NCBI GenBank assembly: GCA_930367215.1
Contig: OV884058.1
Span: forward strand, 202,696,208-202,760,207
From: Pollenia angustigena
Taxonomy: Eukaryota; Arthropoda; Insecta; Diptera; Polleniidae
Direction: 5' to 3'
Length of the DNA: 64,000 nt
Position 1 is the first letter of the stretch, and each line of letters starts with the position of its first letter. A program made the position numbers and the translations under genes. Shown piece by piece: positions 10,656 to 20,889 of this stretch. The notes beneath the pieces are model-generated. The model did no database searches. It saw nothing but the letters and a program-made list of their open reading frames with translations, and had not been told where the DNA came from.

Positions 10656-11060
10656 TTGTTAAAAAGGTTTGATTTTGATAACGACTTCCTTAAACAAGTT
10701 GAAGTTTTAGAACCTTTTAATGTATTAGAAGGTTACCAAAAAAGTATTGCTCAATTTTGTGTTATTTTCCCAAATGTTGTAGATGTTAGTGATATTCACT
10801 TTGATTTTTCAGAACAAAATTTACAAATGAGCAAAATATTGAGAGTTTTTGGGAGGATGTATTTAAAGTAAGACGTTGTGATAAGTCCGAAATTTTTCGA
10901 TATTAAAAAAAAATTAGTTTATTCAATTTCGTCGTTACCAATATCTACAGCAAATGTAGATCGTATTTCCTCAAAAATTAATTTAAACAAAAATAGTCTA
11001 AGAAACAAATTAGAAAAACCGACTTTAAGTGGTATTTTACAAACCAAAATTTTTTTTTGA
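10656..11060 (+). pseudogene. hAT transposase C-terminal fragment, second copy
   Basis: The first part (10656-10871) repeats the FDFDNDFLKQVEV and NVLEGYQKSIAQ blocks of 967-1431. After a frameshift near 10850-10880 the frame at 10878-11060 carries LPISTANVDRISSKINLN and RNKLEKPTLSG, the hAT dimerisation motif with its RNKL tail better kept than in the first copy. It is clearly non-functional: frameshifted, 5'-truncated and lacking the catalytic core. Confidence 0.75.
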
Positions 11061-11217
11061 AAAAAATAACAGTTTGAAACGAATAACAGGAACTTTAAGC
11101 AATCAAAAGTCTGTAAATAAAATGAATTCCTTACACATTTTGGTATTTTCTTTTAAAAATTTGGCGCTTTTGAAAAAAAAAAGTTTTTTCTTGCGAAAAA
11201 AAGTTTTTTTTACTAAC

Positions 11218-11548
11218 TTGAGGGTTACACGATCAAGTTTTGCCTATCAATTTTTAATACACTCACACTATTTTACCAAAACACTCATACTTTTAAAAAT
11301 TGATACGAACTTGCCTTTAAAATTCTCTTGCCAGTGAGTGTTTCAATTTACGTTCAAGAAAACAGCTGATTTCAAGGTTAGTGAGCAAATTTTTCGTTTC
11401 TCTTTATAAATTTTTTTTTTAATGTCATCTTGAAAGTAAATTGCTTTCAACTTGCGTGCAGCCTACGTCACAGCTGCCAATTTTTGCATATTTTGACAAA
11501 CAGTATATGTAAAAGACTATCAAGAAAAGCTTGATCGTGTGGCTGCAA
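11218..11548. mobile_element. MITE inside the truncated hAT
   Basis: The insert interrupts sequence that is continuous in the first hAT copy (around 1650). Its ends TTGAGGGTTACACGATCAAG (11218) and the complement of TTGCAGCCACACGATCAAG (ending 11548) form a ~20-bp TIR. It is 331 bp, non-coding and has no exact target duplication that I can see. Confidence 0.7.
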
Positions 11549-12602
11549 TGTAAGATAACAAGATTTTTTTTTAAAATATATGGTAATGCTGTCTGCAATA
11601 CCCATATAAGCAGCGTTGCCAGAATTAAGATCTTATCTTATTTTTAAAGATTTTTTGAACAAAATAAGATTTAAAGATTTTTTTTCTCAAATTAAGATTT
11701 TTTTATTTTAAGAAATAGAGATTTTTAACTTTAGTTTGTACAACATACATAATTTTTTTTAAAGTTTTTTAAACAGTACATTTTTAAAACAATGAGGTTT
11801 TATATCAGCTTGTTGTCTGTTGGTTTTGCTAACTTTTGTACCCATTGTCTAGCATACACAAAAATGCATCATTATTTCTGAGCATACAAAACATTAAAAA
11901 AGCATCATAGATTCGCGGTTGTTCATTTTGGGAATACTGATAGTAGTATAAATATGGGGATTTTGTATATGATTTTTCCTCCCTACGTGATTCCCATAAG
12001 GAGGAATTTTTAAATTTCAATTTCCTCCTTACGTGTTTTCCCATAAGGAGGAATTTTTTTCTTCCCATAGCACAGTAGGTAATTTGGCCAAAATTCAAAA
12101 TCTGCACTTTAGAAAAAGTAGTTTTTTTTGTTGTAATGTGATAAAGAATACTTCAAAGCAAATAGAATTGAATTTTTATTTTATAAATAACAAAAACCCG
12201 TTCATCGCCCGACTCTTAAGGTCAATGTATACAATCAACAGTTTAAGTGGGGCGCGTTTCATGTTATTTTTTATTACAATACCTGACACTAGTTTTTAAT
12301 AAAAAAACAAATGAAAAATACAATAAGATATGGAAAACAATATTAATAGTAAGTGCTTAATAAATACATAATCGTTGTTTAAAATACAATAGTTTATTGG
12401 TGAAAAAAATCAATATTTTGATCTTATCTCAATTAAAAAAAAAATAAAAGTTTTATACAACTTTGGAGAAGCTTTTAAAAAAAGTTTAAAATGTTTTAAA
12501 GCTTAAAGTAATAACGTCTTGATAAGTATTTGATTTTGAGATTGTATAATCAATTTCATGCTGCGTTTTTTTGCGTTTGTTGAGATATCAAATTTTTTTG
12601 CA

Positions 12603-12742
12603 GGCAACCTCTATTTCGCTTAAGCTCTGAAAACACTGAGGATCTTAGCGCCAGTGAAAACGATGAGTGCGCAAATGATGTCAATATGTTAACATACACA
12701 ATTTACACATATGATTTGGATGATATTAAATTAGAAAATTAA
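12603..12742 (+). pseudogene. Possible last exon of the 3.4-kb hAT's transposase
   Basis: A run of T followed by TTTTTTTGCAG (acceptor-like, ending 12602) precedes a frame reading PLFRLSSENTEDLSASENDE and on to a TAA at about 12740. hAT transposases often end in a short acidic serine-rich tail after the dimerisation domain, which this resembles. It is short, and no upstream exon could be recognised, so this is tentative. Confidence 0.35.
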
Positions 12743-13541
12743 TAAGATATACCAAAATTAGACAAAAAGAAATTTTAAAAATTTTGTTCTAACGCGTATC
12801 TTTTCATAAGAATGCGATATTTAGAAATTCCAAGTTTATTCTTAGTTTTAGAGTTAATAAGTTAAAAAGTTAATCAAAAAATTCATATTCAGATTTGTTA
12901 AAATTCTGTCCGCCTGTTATCAATTTTGGCCAAAAAATTGGATAAATTACCCATAGTGCATAGGGAGGAATTTTTAAATTGAAATGTTACTTTAAACTTA
13001 GATATTCTAGATTAATTTTTCAACTTTTTTTTTTTTTTTGCTCCAATGGATTTTTCCATAAGGAGGAATTTTAAATATAAACAAAATAAAAAAATTTTGA
13101 GTAATTTTAAATAAAAAAAGAGAATTATATAAAGTTGATTATATTTTATTCAATGAAAAGAAATTTAAAAATGCGTACAAATAAATTGTTTGAGTATTTT
13201 AAAATAAGATAGAGTAATGTGTAAAATATTTAGAATATGCAGCACATGTAAGTATAGAGATTAACTAAATTTGAAAGTTTGCCATTAATATAAAAAGGCT
13301 TAGGGAGTGTATTCCACATCATTATTCTAATTGTCACTTTAAAGGAAACTTAATAAAAATGGTAAGCATTTCGTACATAATAAAGGTATATTTTATTATT
13401 TATTATGTTTTTTTGTTTGTTTTCAGATGTATAAAAAAATTAATTGTGAAAAGAAAAAATGTATTTTTTTAAAGATTAATTTATTAAAGAACAAAAAAGT
13501 TCATGTATTTAATACCAAAAGGTTAAACTAATGGAACTGAA

Positions 13542-14387
13542 CCCTAGGATTACCGTCTTGGTCTGGCCAGACCAAATTTGTGTTTTCCTTGCAATATTTT
13601 TCGGATATAACAAAAAAACAGAGGCTTAAGTTCTATAAATGATACGTGCTGATTCGAATGAAACTAATTTGGATTCGATTAGAGCAAATTAGTGGGGTAA
13701 AATTCTATTTGTATGTAAAAGTCTATGAAATTACCCTTTTGGCCAGACGAAATTCTTGTTTTCTTGCAATATTTTTTAAATAGGACAAAATATCAAAAAA
13801 CAGAAACGTGAATTCTATAAATGATTTGTTCTGAATGGAATGAATTAAGTTTGAATCAAATGTGTGGTAGATGCGAAAAAGAAATGTGCAAAATTAAGGA
13901 CTACATATTCGACGACTTGTATGTAAAATAAAATAATAAAACTATATAATAAACTAGCGGACCCGTCGAACTTCGCCTCGCCCCAGTTTTAAGCCTTCAG
14001 ACAAACTTTAGAATAATAATACAACACAAATATTTTCACACAAAATTTCGTACAAAATATACAATTTTCGATTTTTCCAATTTTCCGACTTTTCCGGAGG
14101 GATTTTCCAAATTTAGCCCGTAAAAACCTTCTCCTCGAAAATACGAATAACTGACAGAAAATTTTACGAAATCGGCCCAGCCGTTCTCATTTCATGAATT
14201 ACTATACATTTTTTACACCATTTTTATATATGTATATAGATTCGTGTAATCTAGCATGATTAGCATACGTTCAATAAAAATATTTTTATTTACTTTTTAT
14301 TTAATTGGGGTTTTTAGCTGTTCTGATTGTGGTCTGCCTAGACCAAGAGGAGAACTTAGTGGTTAAAAGCTACCGAGAATCCTAGGA
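13542..14387. mobile_element. TTAA-type (piggyBac-like) MITE
   Basis: CCCTAGGATTACCG (13542) and the complement of TCCTAGGATTCTCGG (right end) are terminal repeats. A second inverted pair lies just inside: TCTTGGTCTGGCCAGACCA versus TCTTGGTCTAGGCAGACCA. The right flank is TTAA (14388-14391) and the left flank is TGAA, one change away. TTAA duplications and CCC(T)-type ends are piggyBac hallmarks; there is no transposase. It hosts the repeat at 13954-14243. Confidence 0.65.
13954..14243 (+). repeat. Insect-type dispersed repeat (ACTAGCGGACCCG ... CCAGCCGTTCTC)
   Basis: Begins ACTAGCGGACCCGTCGAACT and near its end has GAAATCGGCCCAGCCGTTCT followed by TATATATGTATATAGATTC. Repeats with a GACCCG(G/T)CGAACTTCG head and a CGG(T/C)CCAGCCGTTCTC tail are widespread in insect genomes. 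Class not assigned here. Nested in the TTAA element. Confidence 0.6.
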
Positions 14388-15056
14388 TTAAGAAGCTTTT
14401 GGTTTAGAAATTCCATATTCCATGTTTATGATCATTTTTACATAAGTGCTTAAGAATATCTTTTAAAAAGTATACCAACATTATTTTAATAAAAATTCCA
14501 TTAGGAATATATTTAGGTAAATCCATATTTTTTCAATGAGCTTTTTTTAAATGCAATTTTCTCAAAATGCCTTCGATATAACAAAAGGTATCAAAAAATA
14601 TAATATTAAATTGAGAACCCTAAAGATTTCATATGATGTATCAGCTTCATAGCTTTAAAAACTAAAATTTTTTTGCCAAAAATGTATGCATAACTAATAT
14701 TAGAATTTAATTAAATTCGATGAAACTTCTTTATTTAGATGGACTTTTTTAAGTTGTTATTCGTGAGAAATTGAATGCATTTAAAATGTATTTTTATGGA
14801 AAATATAACTTAAAATACAATTTTAAACCTACAATCTAATTTTGTATAAATTCCGCAATTACGCATTTCAATTTGAATAGTTTCCATAATAAAAAGTAGT
14901 TTCTTTAAAATAATTAATAATTTTTACTGTTTTTACTTGTTATAAAAAATTTTAAGATTTTTTTCTTCAAAATAAGATTTTTTTTTCGCCAAATGAAGAT
15001 TTTCCTTCTAAATCTTCTGGCAACGCTGCATATAAGTATGTGTATTAACGTAAGTA

Positions 15057-15200
15057 AGTGCTGGCTCACCCTCTTCAAGTTTGGGCTGTCAAGTCTTCAG
15101 TTTTTAGGAGAGAGAGGAGAAGAAATGGCATTCTATCTTCCCTTCTTTCCTAAAAGCTAAAGACTTGACGGCTAAAACTTGAACAGTGTGAACCAGCACT
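15057..15200. repeat. 144-bp near-palindromic MITE
   Basis: AGTGCTGGCTCAC (15057) is inverted as GTGAACCAGCACT (ending 15200), and inner blocks CAAGTTT / AAACTTG, TCAAGTCTT / AAGACTTGA and TTTTTAGGA / TCCTAAAAG also pair. Nearly the whole element can fold into one hairpin. Confidence 0.75.
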
Positions 15201-15365
15201 AAAGCGTAAATAAGCAGAGTGAGAGAGAGCAGAGATGGCAAATGCAATTTTAAAAATTTTGGAACTAGGCAACATTTTTTTGTGTTGTTATTCAGAAAAA
15301 TATCCTGATAGTTTAAAAGCTTTTTAAGATTTGACTAAGGCTGTAAGCTTATTTTATTAGGACAA

Positions 15366-15665
15366 CGAGGGGCGGTTGGCGGCAATTTCTGCTTCTCCGA
15401 AACTATCTAACAGATCTTAATAAAATTTAAAACATAGATAGATCCATATTAATATGAACACACAAGCTATATATATTTTTTTATAAATAGGACCCTGAGG
15501 GAAGCTTGAGGGTATTTTCTGCCTCTTCAAAACTATCTAACAGATTTTAATGATATTTAAAACATAGATAGATCCACATTTATAAAAACACATAAGCTAT
15601 GTATTTAAAAAAAAATAGGATAACCCCTCGTTAGGTTAGATGGGATAGGGGGCAACTAATGTTTC
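15366..15665 (+). repeat. Dispersed repeat with ~125-bp units (about 2.3 units)
   Basis: Units share AGGACC/AACGAGGGG..., CAAAACTATCTAACAGATTT, TTAAAACATAGATAGATCC and ACATAAGCTATGTATTT. Same family as 3625, 16660, 50930 and 63270. Confidence 0.7.
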
Positions 15666-15693
15666 TCCAAAATTATTTTTCTCTCTTCTCTTA

Positions 15694-15892
15694 CATGCAT
15701 ATATAAAAACAATATCTTCCATCGCGTGTCGTCTACCTATGCTATGTGTGTGAGACAGCGACAAGTGCAGAAGTGCAAAAATATTGTGCAAAAATAAAAA
15801 TATCGTAGAGCCACTTGTCGCTGTCACGCGCACATAGCATAGGTAGACGACACGAGATGGAAGATATCGTTTTTTATGTATGCATGTAAGTA
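15694..15892. repeat. Foldback repeat with ~80-bp arms
   Basis: Left arm ACATGCATATATAAAAACAA, ATCTTCCATCGCGTGTCGTC, TACCTATGCTATGTG, ACAGCGACAAGTG. The right arm is its complement, ending GATATCGTTTTTTATGTATGCATGT at about 15892. It interrupts a copy of the 125-bp-unit repeat. A lone arm is at 5262-5350. Open frames across it are by-products of the palindrome. Confidence 0.8.
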
Positions 15893-16100
15893 ATGATTTG
15901 TATGTTGCACTAATAAGAAAGAGTAAAACAACCACTCAATACATATGTATTTATAGCGTTTGCTTAAGTACGTGTACACGACATGTTTTTTACATCTGAC
16001 TTCTCAACTTTTCATGTCACATGTTGCAGTGCATGTGTGTGTTACAATTGCTGTTTAACAAAGTTTTTTTAATTATTGTTATTGTGTTTGGCGTATTTAA

Positions 16101-16450
16101 CCCTGCAAATAATAGGACCAGTCCAAACACGCGTGTAAAGAGTAGTCCACAAGGGACCAGGACTAGTCCAAAACTAACCCAAACGTATGGAAAAACCTGG
16201 TCTATTGAACATTACGATGTCCTAGGAGAGGACCATATAACCCACCTTTGGACCACTAAGGAGTAGTTTTAAAACTACTCCATGGTACACTCAAAAGGAT
16301 TGGTTTTGAAGTCGTTTAAAAACGAAAGCATGTCGTTAAAAACGAAGACATGTTGTCTCACTACAAACAGTTTTTCACAACGACATGGTCCATGCTTGCA
16401 TTACATCGGACCAGTCCATGGAGTAGTTATCAAAATGGACCAGGTGGGAA
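16101..16450 (+). mobile_element. MITE of the CCCTGCAAATAA family, right end lost
   Basis: Starts CCCTGCAAATAATAGGACCA and follows the 374-bp copies at 25245-25618 and 48788-49161 through GGAGTAGTTTTAAAACTACTCC (a palindrome) and the TGTCGTTAAAAACGAAGACA block. It stops at about 16450 (GGACCAGGTGGG), about 20 bases short of the terminal repeat. The frames through it are not genes. Confidence 0.8.
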
Positions 16451-16468
16451 AATACGCGTACGACTGTT

Positions 16469-16527
16469 TGGTAATAGATTAAAGAAAACAATTTCACGTT
16501 CTCTTTAATCTATAACCAAATAGTAGT
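16469..16527. repeat. Short hairpin
   Basis: TTTGGTAATAGATTAAAG (16469) pairs with CTTTAATCTATAACCAAA across a 20-base loop. Just beyond, CACAATAAGGGTGAATATTC (16547) recurs inverted at about 50468 as GAATATTCACCCTTATTGTG-like sequence, so it may be the end of an unrecognised element. Confidence 0.5.
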
Positions 16528-16659
16528 AGGCGTATTTTAAATACGGCAAACACAATAAGGGTGAATATTCGATCAAAAACGTACATGTAATTTACACCTC
16601 GTGGTCATAGTTTGAAAAAAGCTAATGTGTCCAAATAAATAAAAACCTTTTTATTTTTT

Positions 16660-17020
16660 AAATTTTATTGAAATCTATTAAATAGTTTCGGAGAGGCAGA
16701 AATTGCCCCCTGTAACCCTTTTATTCATATTTTTTAAAAAATACATAGCTTATGTGTCTATGTAAATATGGATCTATCTATGTTTTAAATTTCATTAAGA
16801 TCTGTTGGATAGTTTTGGAGAGGAGTAAATTGCTCCCTATCTCCCCTCGTTATCCTATTTTTTTAAAAAAATACATAGCTCAAGTGTCTATATAAATATG
16901 AATCTATCTATGTTTTAAATTTCATTAGAATCTGTCAGATAGCTTCGGAGAGCAGAAATTGCTCCTTCCCACCCCTCGTGGTCCTATTTTTTATAAAAAT
17001 GTATAGCTTATGTGTAGTTT
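16660..17020 (-). repeat. Dispersed repeat with ~125-bp units, inverted (three units)
   Basis: Three inverted units, each with ATCTATCTATGTTTTAAAT, GAGAGGCAGAAATTGC-like and CTATTTTTTAAAAAAATACA blocks. Same family as 15366-15665 but opposite orientation. Confidence 0.7.
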
Positions 17021-17076
17021 TACATAGGTACTGCTGATGTTACGGACAAATTTATTTTAAATATCATAAATAATAT

Positions 17077-17741
17077 TGTTACGAAAGTAACTTTAGTTAA
17101 GAATTCTTTGTAATTATTGGTTAAGAATTAGATTAATTTATGTGTATTGATTAGTTATTATGTATTTGTTAGTTATTTTATTAGTTAAAATTGTTTTTGT
17201 ATAAGTTATGCACACTTCTAGTGTAAAAATCAATGTACAGATGTAATGTTAAAATTGTTGTGCATAATTGTACTTCAACCCCACTGTAAACTAGAATGTT
17301 CGTTATTAAGTTATTTCAATTTATGGCAACGCCTAAAAGTATGCCTTAGTTTATGATGCCTAATAACTCAATTAATTCAGCCATATAGATAGTAATAGCT
17401 GAATAAGTTTAATTAACGAAATAGCCGTTATTAAAACTTTATAGAGCCATCTAGACTTCAGAACTCGAACGTTCTATGGTCATTTGCCCGAGTATAAATA
17501 GGATCGCAAGAGATGGCATGATTCATTCTAAGTTCTGACTTTGTCAAAAACGTATCCCGCTGTGAAGATTATAAAATTACGGTTGTTAAAGTGACTAAGT
17601 ACTAAATAAAGGTGTCTAAATTGTAAACAGTAGCAAAAGTGTTGTGTTTATTTGTTTTATTTGAATTGCAATAAAAGAACTCGAAACGGTTTATTATAAA
17701 GGAAATAAACCAAAACGTTATTGAAAGGCAGTAACGTAACA
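17077..17741 (+). repeat. 5' LTR
   Basis: 665 bp, TGTTACG...CGTAACA. A TATA box TATAAATA lies at 17493-17500 and a polyadenylation signal AATAAA at 17605-17610, so U3-R-U5 order can be read. Directly downstream (17742 on) is ATTGGTTTCAGAAGTGGGAT, the position of the primer-binding site. Confidence 0.92.
17493..17500 (+). promoter_or_regulatory. TATA box in the 5' LTR
   Basis: TATAAATA, about 110 bases before the AATAAA at 17605. The same pair occurs in the 3' LTR at 24754-24761 and 24866-24871. Confidence 0.6.
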
Positions 17742-17824
17742 ATTGGTTTCAGAAGTGGGATTGCATAGAAAAAAAAAGAAGAAAAGTAAAAAAAAAAAAA
17801 AAAAAAAAAAATAAATAGACAGCA

Positions 17825-19126
17825 ATGAAATTTGAAGAGCTTAAAGTAGAACAGCTCAAGAAAGAATTGGGTAAGTTGGATCTGCCAACTGCAGGTAATA
17901 AAGCAGAGCTGCAGAAGAGACTATTAGATGAATTCGAGCGACGCAATATAGACATTGCGAGTTACGAATTCGAGGAAAAAGAAGAAATAGAGGTATGTAC
18001 TCGTGCAGTTTCCAGCAGTATGGATTTTAACACAATGTTTGCTGCTATGATGGCAAAAATGGACGATAATTCTAGAAGCATGGTACAGATGATAAAAGAA
18101 AATTCTAACGATATCTTGGCTGAAACTTCAAGAAAAATTGATGAAACTTCTAGAAAAATGGACGATAATTCCAAAAGCATGGTACAGATGATAAAAGAAA
18201 ATTCTAACGATATCTTGGCTGAAACTTCTAGAAAAATTGATGAAACTTCTAGAAAAATGGAGGAGAAGTCTAGCACCATCCTGGCTGAAATTCAAGAGAA
18301 TTCCAGAATAACAAATGAGAAACTTCAGGAGATTTCCAGTGAAATAAATGAAAGAGTAAATGAAATGGAAATAGAGTTCAACAAAAAGTTGACTGATGTT
18401 AAAATAGAAGTTGATGAAAAACTACACAATCTGGAAGCAAAAGTAAATAGTCTTCAAAACAAAGAGGGATCAGTACGGGTTATTCCAGAAGTTTCTACTA
18501 GAATAAAGCCCCCTTGCTTTGACGGTAGTGTGCCATTAAATGTTTTTAAGTTCCAGTTCGATACAGTTGTCAACAGAAATGCATGGAACAGTGAGGAAAA
18601 AGCCATCGAGCTAATTCTTGCTTTAAAGGGGACTGCGGCTGAAGTGCTTGAAAGTGTACCAGTAAGTAGCAGAAACAATTATGATGAAATTATGATAGCA
18701 CTGCAACGTAAGTATGGAGGTGAACACAAAAAGGAAATCTACAAAATGGAGTTGCGTGGCAGAATGCAAAAGGCAAACGAAACCTTACAGGACTTCGCAC
18801 TGGAGATTGAGCGGTTGGTACAGCTAACTTATCCTGGTGAGAATCATCCATTGTTGGACAGCTTTAAAACAGAAGCATTTATTAACGGTATACGAGATGC
18901 TGATGTTAAGTATGCGGTGTGTGCAGCATTAAAGTCGACATTTGCAGAAACTGTTTCATTTGCCCTGGCTCAGGAATCCGCAAGAATAGTTGTAAAGCAG
19001 AAGTCGTATAAGGTGCAAAGGCTCGATGTTGTTGCTGATGATGATAGAGATATCATGAAGGAATTAAAAAGCCTTAAAGAAGCAGTTTTGCGGGTGTTTA
19101 GTGAGAAGCTGGGCAAAAACAAATAA
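17825..19126 (+). CDS. gag: Gag polyprotein with N-terminal SAP motif
   Basis: A 433-codon frame beginning 83 bases after the 5' LTR. Residues 1-38 (MKFEELKVEQLKKELGKLDL...GNKAELQKRLL) fit a SAP DNA-binding motif, seen in some insect Gypsy Gag proteins. Residues 70-215 are a predicted coiled coil rich in Glu, Lys and Asn, including a near-perfect tandem duplication of about 33 residues (MVQMIKENSNDILAETSRKI twice; DNA from about 18060 and 18160). Residues 225-415 look like a capsid region (LQDFALEIERLVQLTYPGEN...FINGIRDADVKYAV). An in-frame TAA (19124-19126) lies just before the zinc knuckle, which continues in the same frame. Gag would assemble the intracellular particle. Confidence 0.88.
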   Translation: MKFEELKVEQLKKELGKLDLPTAGNKAELQKRLLDEFERRNIDIASYEFEEKEEIEVCTRAVSSSMDFNTMFAAMMAKMDDNSRSMVQMIKENSNDILAETSRKIDETSRKMDDNSKSMVQMIKENSNDILAETSRKIDETSRKMEEKSSTILAEIQENSRITNEKLQEISSEINERVNEMEIEFNKKLTDVKIEVDEKLHNLEAKVNSLQNKEGSVRVIPEVSTRIKPPCFDGSVPLNVFKFQFDTVVNRNAWNSEEKAIELILALKGTAAEVLESVPVSSRNNYDEIMIALQRKYGGEHKKEIYKMELRGRMQKANETLQDFALEIERLVQLTYPGENHPLLDSFKTEAFINGIRDADVKYAVCAALKSTFAETVSFALAQESARIVVKQKSYKVQRLDVVADDDRDIMKELKSLKEAVLRVFSEKLGKNK

Positions 19127-19440
19127 AAATGCTATAACTGCGGTAAGATTGGGCACATACAGCGTAACTGCAAAACACCGGAAAAAATTTCAAGATCTGC
19201 TTTGCCGCCGAGGAACAACCAACGGGCTAGTCATCAGTCATCGCAGGAGTCGCCGTTAAGTATGGAGGGAGTGCTACCTTTCGCATCTGAGGACTCGGTA
19301 ATAAATTTAGTAGTGCCAAAGAGATATAAAAGTATTACGACATTTGGCTACATCGATGGTAAAAAGCGAATTCTGACTATCGACACTGGTGCAGGATTTT
19401 CAATTATAAGGCCTGTAGTGCGATTCTCTATTCAATTTTA
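19127..19440 (+). pseudogene. Gag zinc knuckle and start of protease
   Basis: Continues in the gag frame right after the TAA. KCYNCGKIGHIQRNCK is a C-x2-C-x4-H-x4-C nucleocapsid knuckle. Further on, LTIDTGAGFSIIRP has the retropepsin active-site triplet DTG. The frame is then broken at 19416 by a transposon, and resumes at 20890 with the next codon shared across the junction. The TAA may be a genuine Gag terminator needing read-through or simply a mutation; one copy cannot tell. Confidence 0.8.
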
Positions 19441-20886
19441 ACATAATTTAAATTGTTAAAAATATTTAACAGCAAAGTTAACGTAAATTTTATTCAGTAA
19501 CTTTTTTAACAATAACGTTTACTGCTAAGTTCTATCTTAACGTCAGGTATTTAAGTTATCTTAACGGCAAAATATTTTTCATTGTTTATTTTTAAATTCG
19601 TAGTTATTAAAAAAAAACAAACAAACAAACAAAAAATTTGGCGAATAAACGCCTCATTAACATTTTTAAAATTCACGTTATTTACATAAATTTTGCAAAA
19701 ATAATATTAAACAGTTTGGTTTTTTTTGCGAAAAAGCATTAAAAATATTACATTTTAGATGCAGCTTATGGAAATCACTAAAAGTGTTTTCTTTTCTACA
19801 CAAAAAATAAGTGGTAGACTTTCCAATCATGTTAGCTAATTTTTGCAAATTTCCACTAATTTAGCAATTTTTACCGAATTTTTGCTATTCCTTATAGTTT
19901 AAGTGACTTCAAATCAATTTTATGGTTTGGTTGAAGTATTAAAAAATTTCGCGAATTTTCGCTGTTTTTTTTTTTTTTTGTTATTTTCCGACATTTTGTT
20001 TTTTTAACCGATTTAATGATTTCAAATAATTTTTTTTGCTTCTCTCCAAGTTTGCAATTATTCGCGAATTATAGCCACGTTCGCGGTAGAAGCTTTTTAT
20101 TCCTGTAAGTTTTCTGATTCTTTACAGCTTGAAAGATTTTTAATAAATAGTAGACTTTGCCATCATTTCGCTGTTAACAAATATTTGCGAATTTCCCCTA
20201 ATTTAGCAATTTTTACCGGATTTTTGCCATTCCTTATAGTTTAAGTGAATTTAAATAAATTTTATGGTTTGTTCGAAATATCAAAAAATTTCGCGAATTT
20301 TCGCTATTTTTGCAAAAAAATTTTATATATTCCGACAACTTGTTTCTTAAGCGATTTCAAATAAATTTTAAGGTTTTTTTTCCAAGTTTGCAATTTTTCG
20401 CGAATTTTATCCATGTTCGCGTTATAAGCGATTTTTTCCTGTGGTTCTTTAGAGCTTTAACGATTTTTAATAAATACCCGCTGTTTGCAAATTTTTGCGA
20501 ATTTCCGCTAGTTTAACAATTTTTACCGAATTTTTGCAATTCCTTATAGTTTTAGCGACTTTTAATCAATCTTATGGCTTGTTTGAAATGTTAAAAATTT
20601 TCGCTATTTTTGCAAATTTTCCGATTTTTTGCAATTTTCGCTAGACCATCAAATCCTAAATGGGGTTTTGTTAGTTTCGAAAGTACTTTAAGTCGTTCCA
20701 CACGAGAAGAAGTTTGCAGTGTTCGTTAAATATACTAATTAATTAACAAAGATGCCACTTGATTGATATTTTTAGCTATGTTGTTTAAATTGAGTTACTG
20801 AATTGCTGTATTGTTACCGTAAGCAATAAACTGTGCCGGTAAAATTAACGTTAACGTTAGTTGTTAAAAGTTAGAGAATTCCACTA
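19416..20886. mobile_element. 1.47-kb TIR element inserted in the protease gene
   Basis: TAGTGCGATTCTCTA (19416) and the complement of TAGTGGAATTCTCTA (ending 20886) are the termini. CTG is duplicated at 19413-19415 and 20887-20889. Excising element plus one CTG joins the protease codons for ...IIRP to DLVTGAV in frame, which fixes the boundaries. The interior is non-coding, with three tandem repeats (see 19846-20620). Superfamily not assigned. Confidence 0.85.
19846..20620 (+). repeat. Three degenerate tandem repeats of ~300-345 bp
   Basis: Each unit has TTAGCAATTTTTACCGAATT, GCAATTCCTTATAGTTTAAG, TTTATGGTTTG and TTTCGCGAATTTTCGCT. Copies begin at about 19846, 20191 and 20497. They lie inside the 1.47-kb insert and probably amplified with it. 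Confidence 0.75.
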
Positions 20887-20889
20887 CTG

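Larger units (their letters stand above)
10648..11591 (+). mobile_element. 5'-truncated copy of the 815-1693 hAT
   Basis: From 10648 the sequence follows 1080-1693 of the first copy closely, through the transposase fragment and the 3' flank (GAATTCCTTACACATTTTGG, CTTTTAAAAATTTGGCGCTT). It ends in GGTAATGCTG at 11591, the same terminus as the first copy. The left terminus is missing. A 331-bp MITE interrupts it at 11218-11548. Confidence 0.8.
11611..15028 (+). mobile_element. hAT element, 3.4 kb, exact 8-bp target duplication
   Basis: Ends are CAGCGTTGCCAGAATTAAGAT (11611) and its complement TCTGGCAACGCTG (ending 15028). CATATAAG is duplicated exactly at 11603-11610 and 15029-15036. Subterminal AAGATTTTT words are dense at both ends. 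It landed 11 bases from the end of the truncated hAT copy. Inside are a possible last exon (12603-12742), repeated CATAAGGAGGAATTTTT words (11995-13070) and a TTAA-flanked element at 13542-14387. No catalytic domain is recognisable. Confidence 0.92.

Noticed and set aside
16021..16482. Two plus-strand open frames
   Set aside because: They run through a MITE whose other copies (25245, 48788) give different frames; repeat sequence, no protein pattern.
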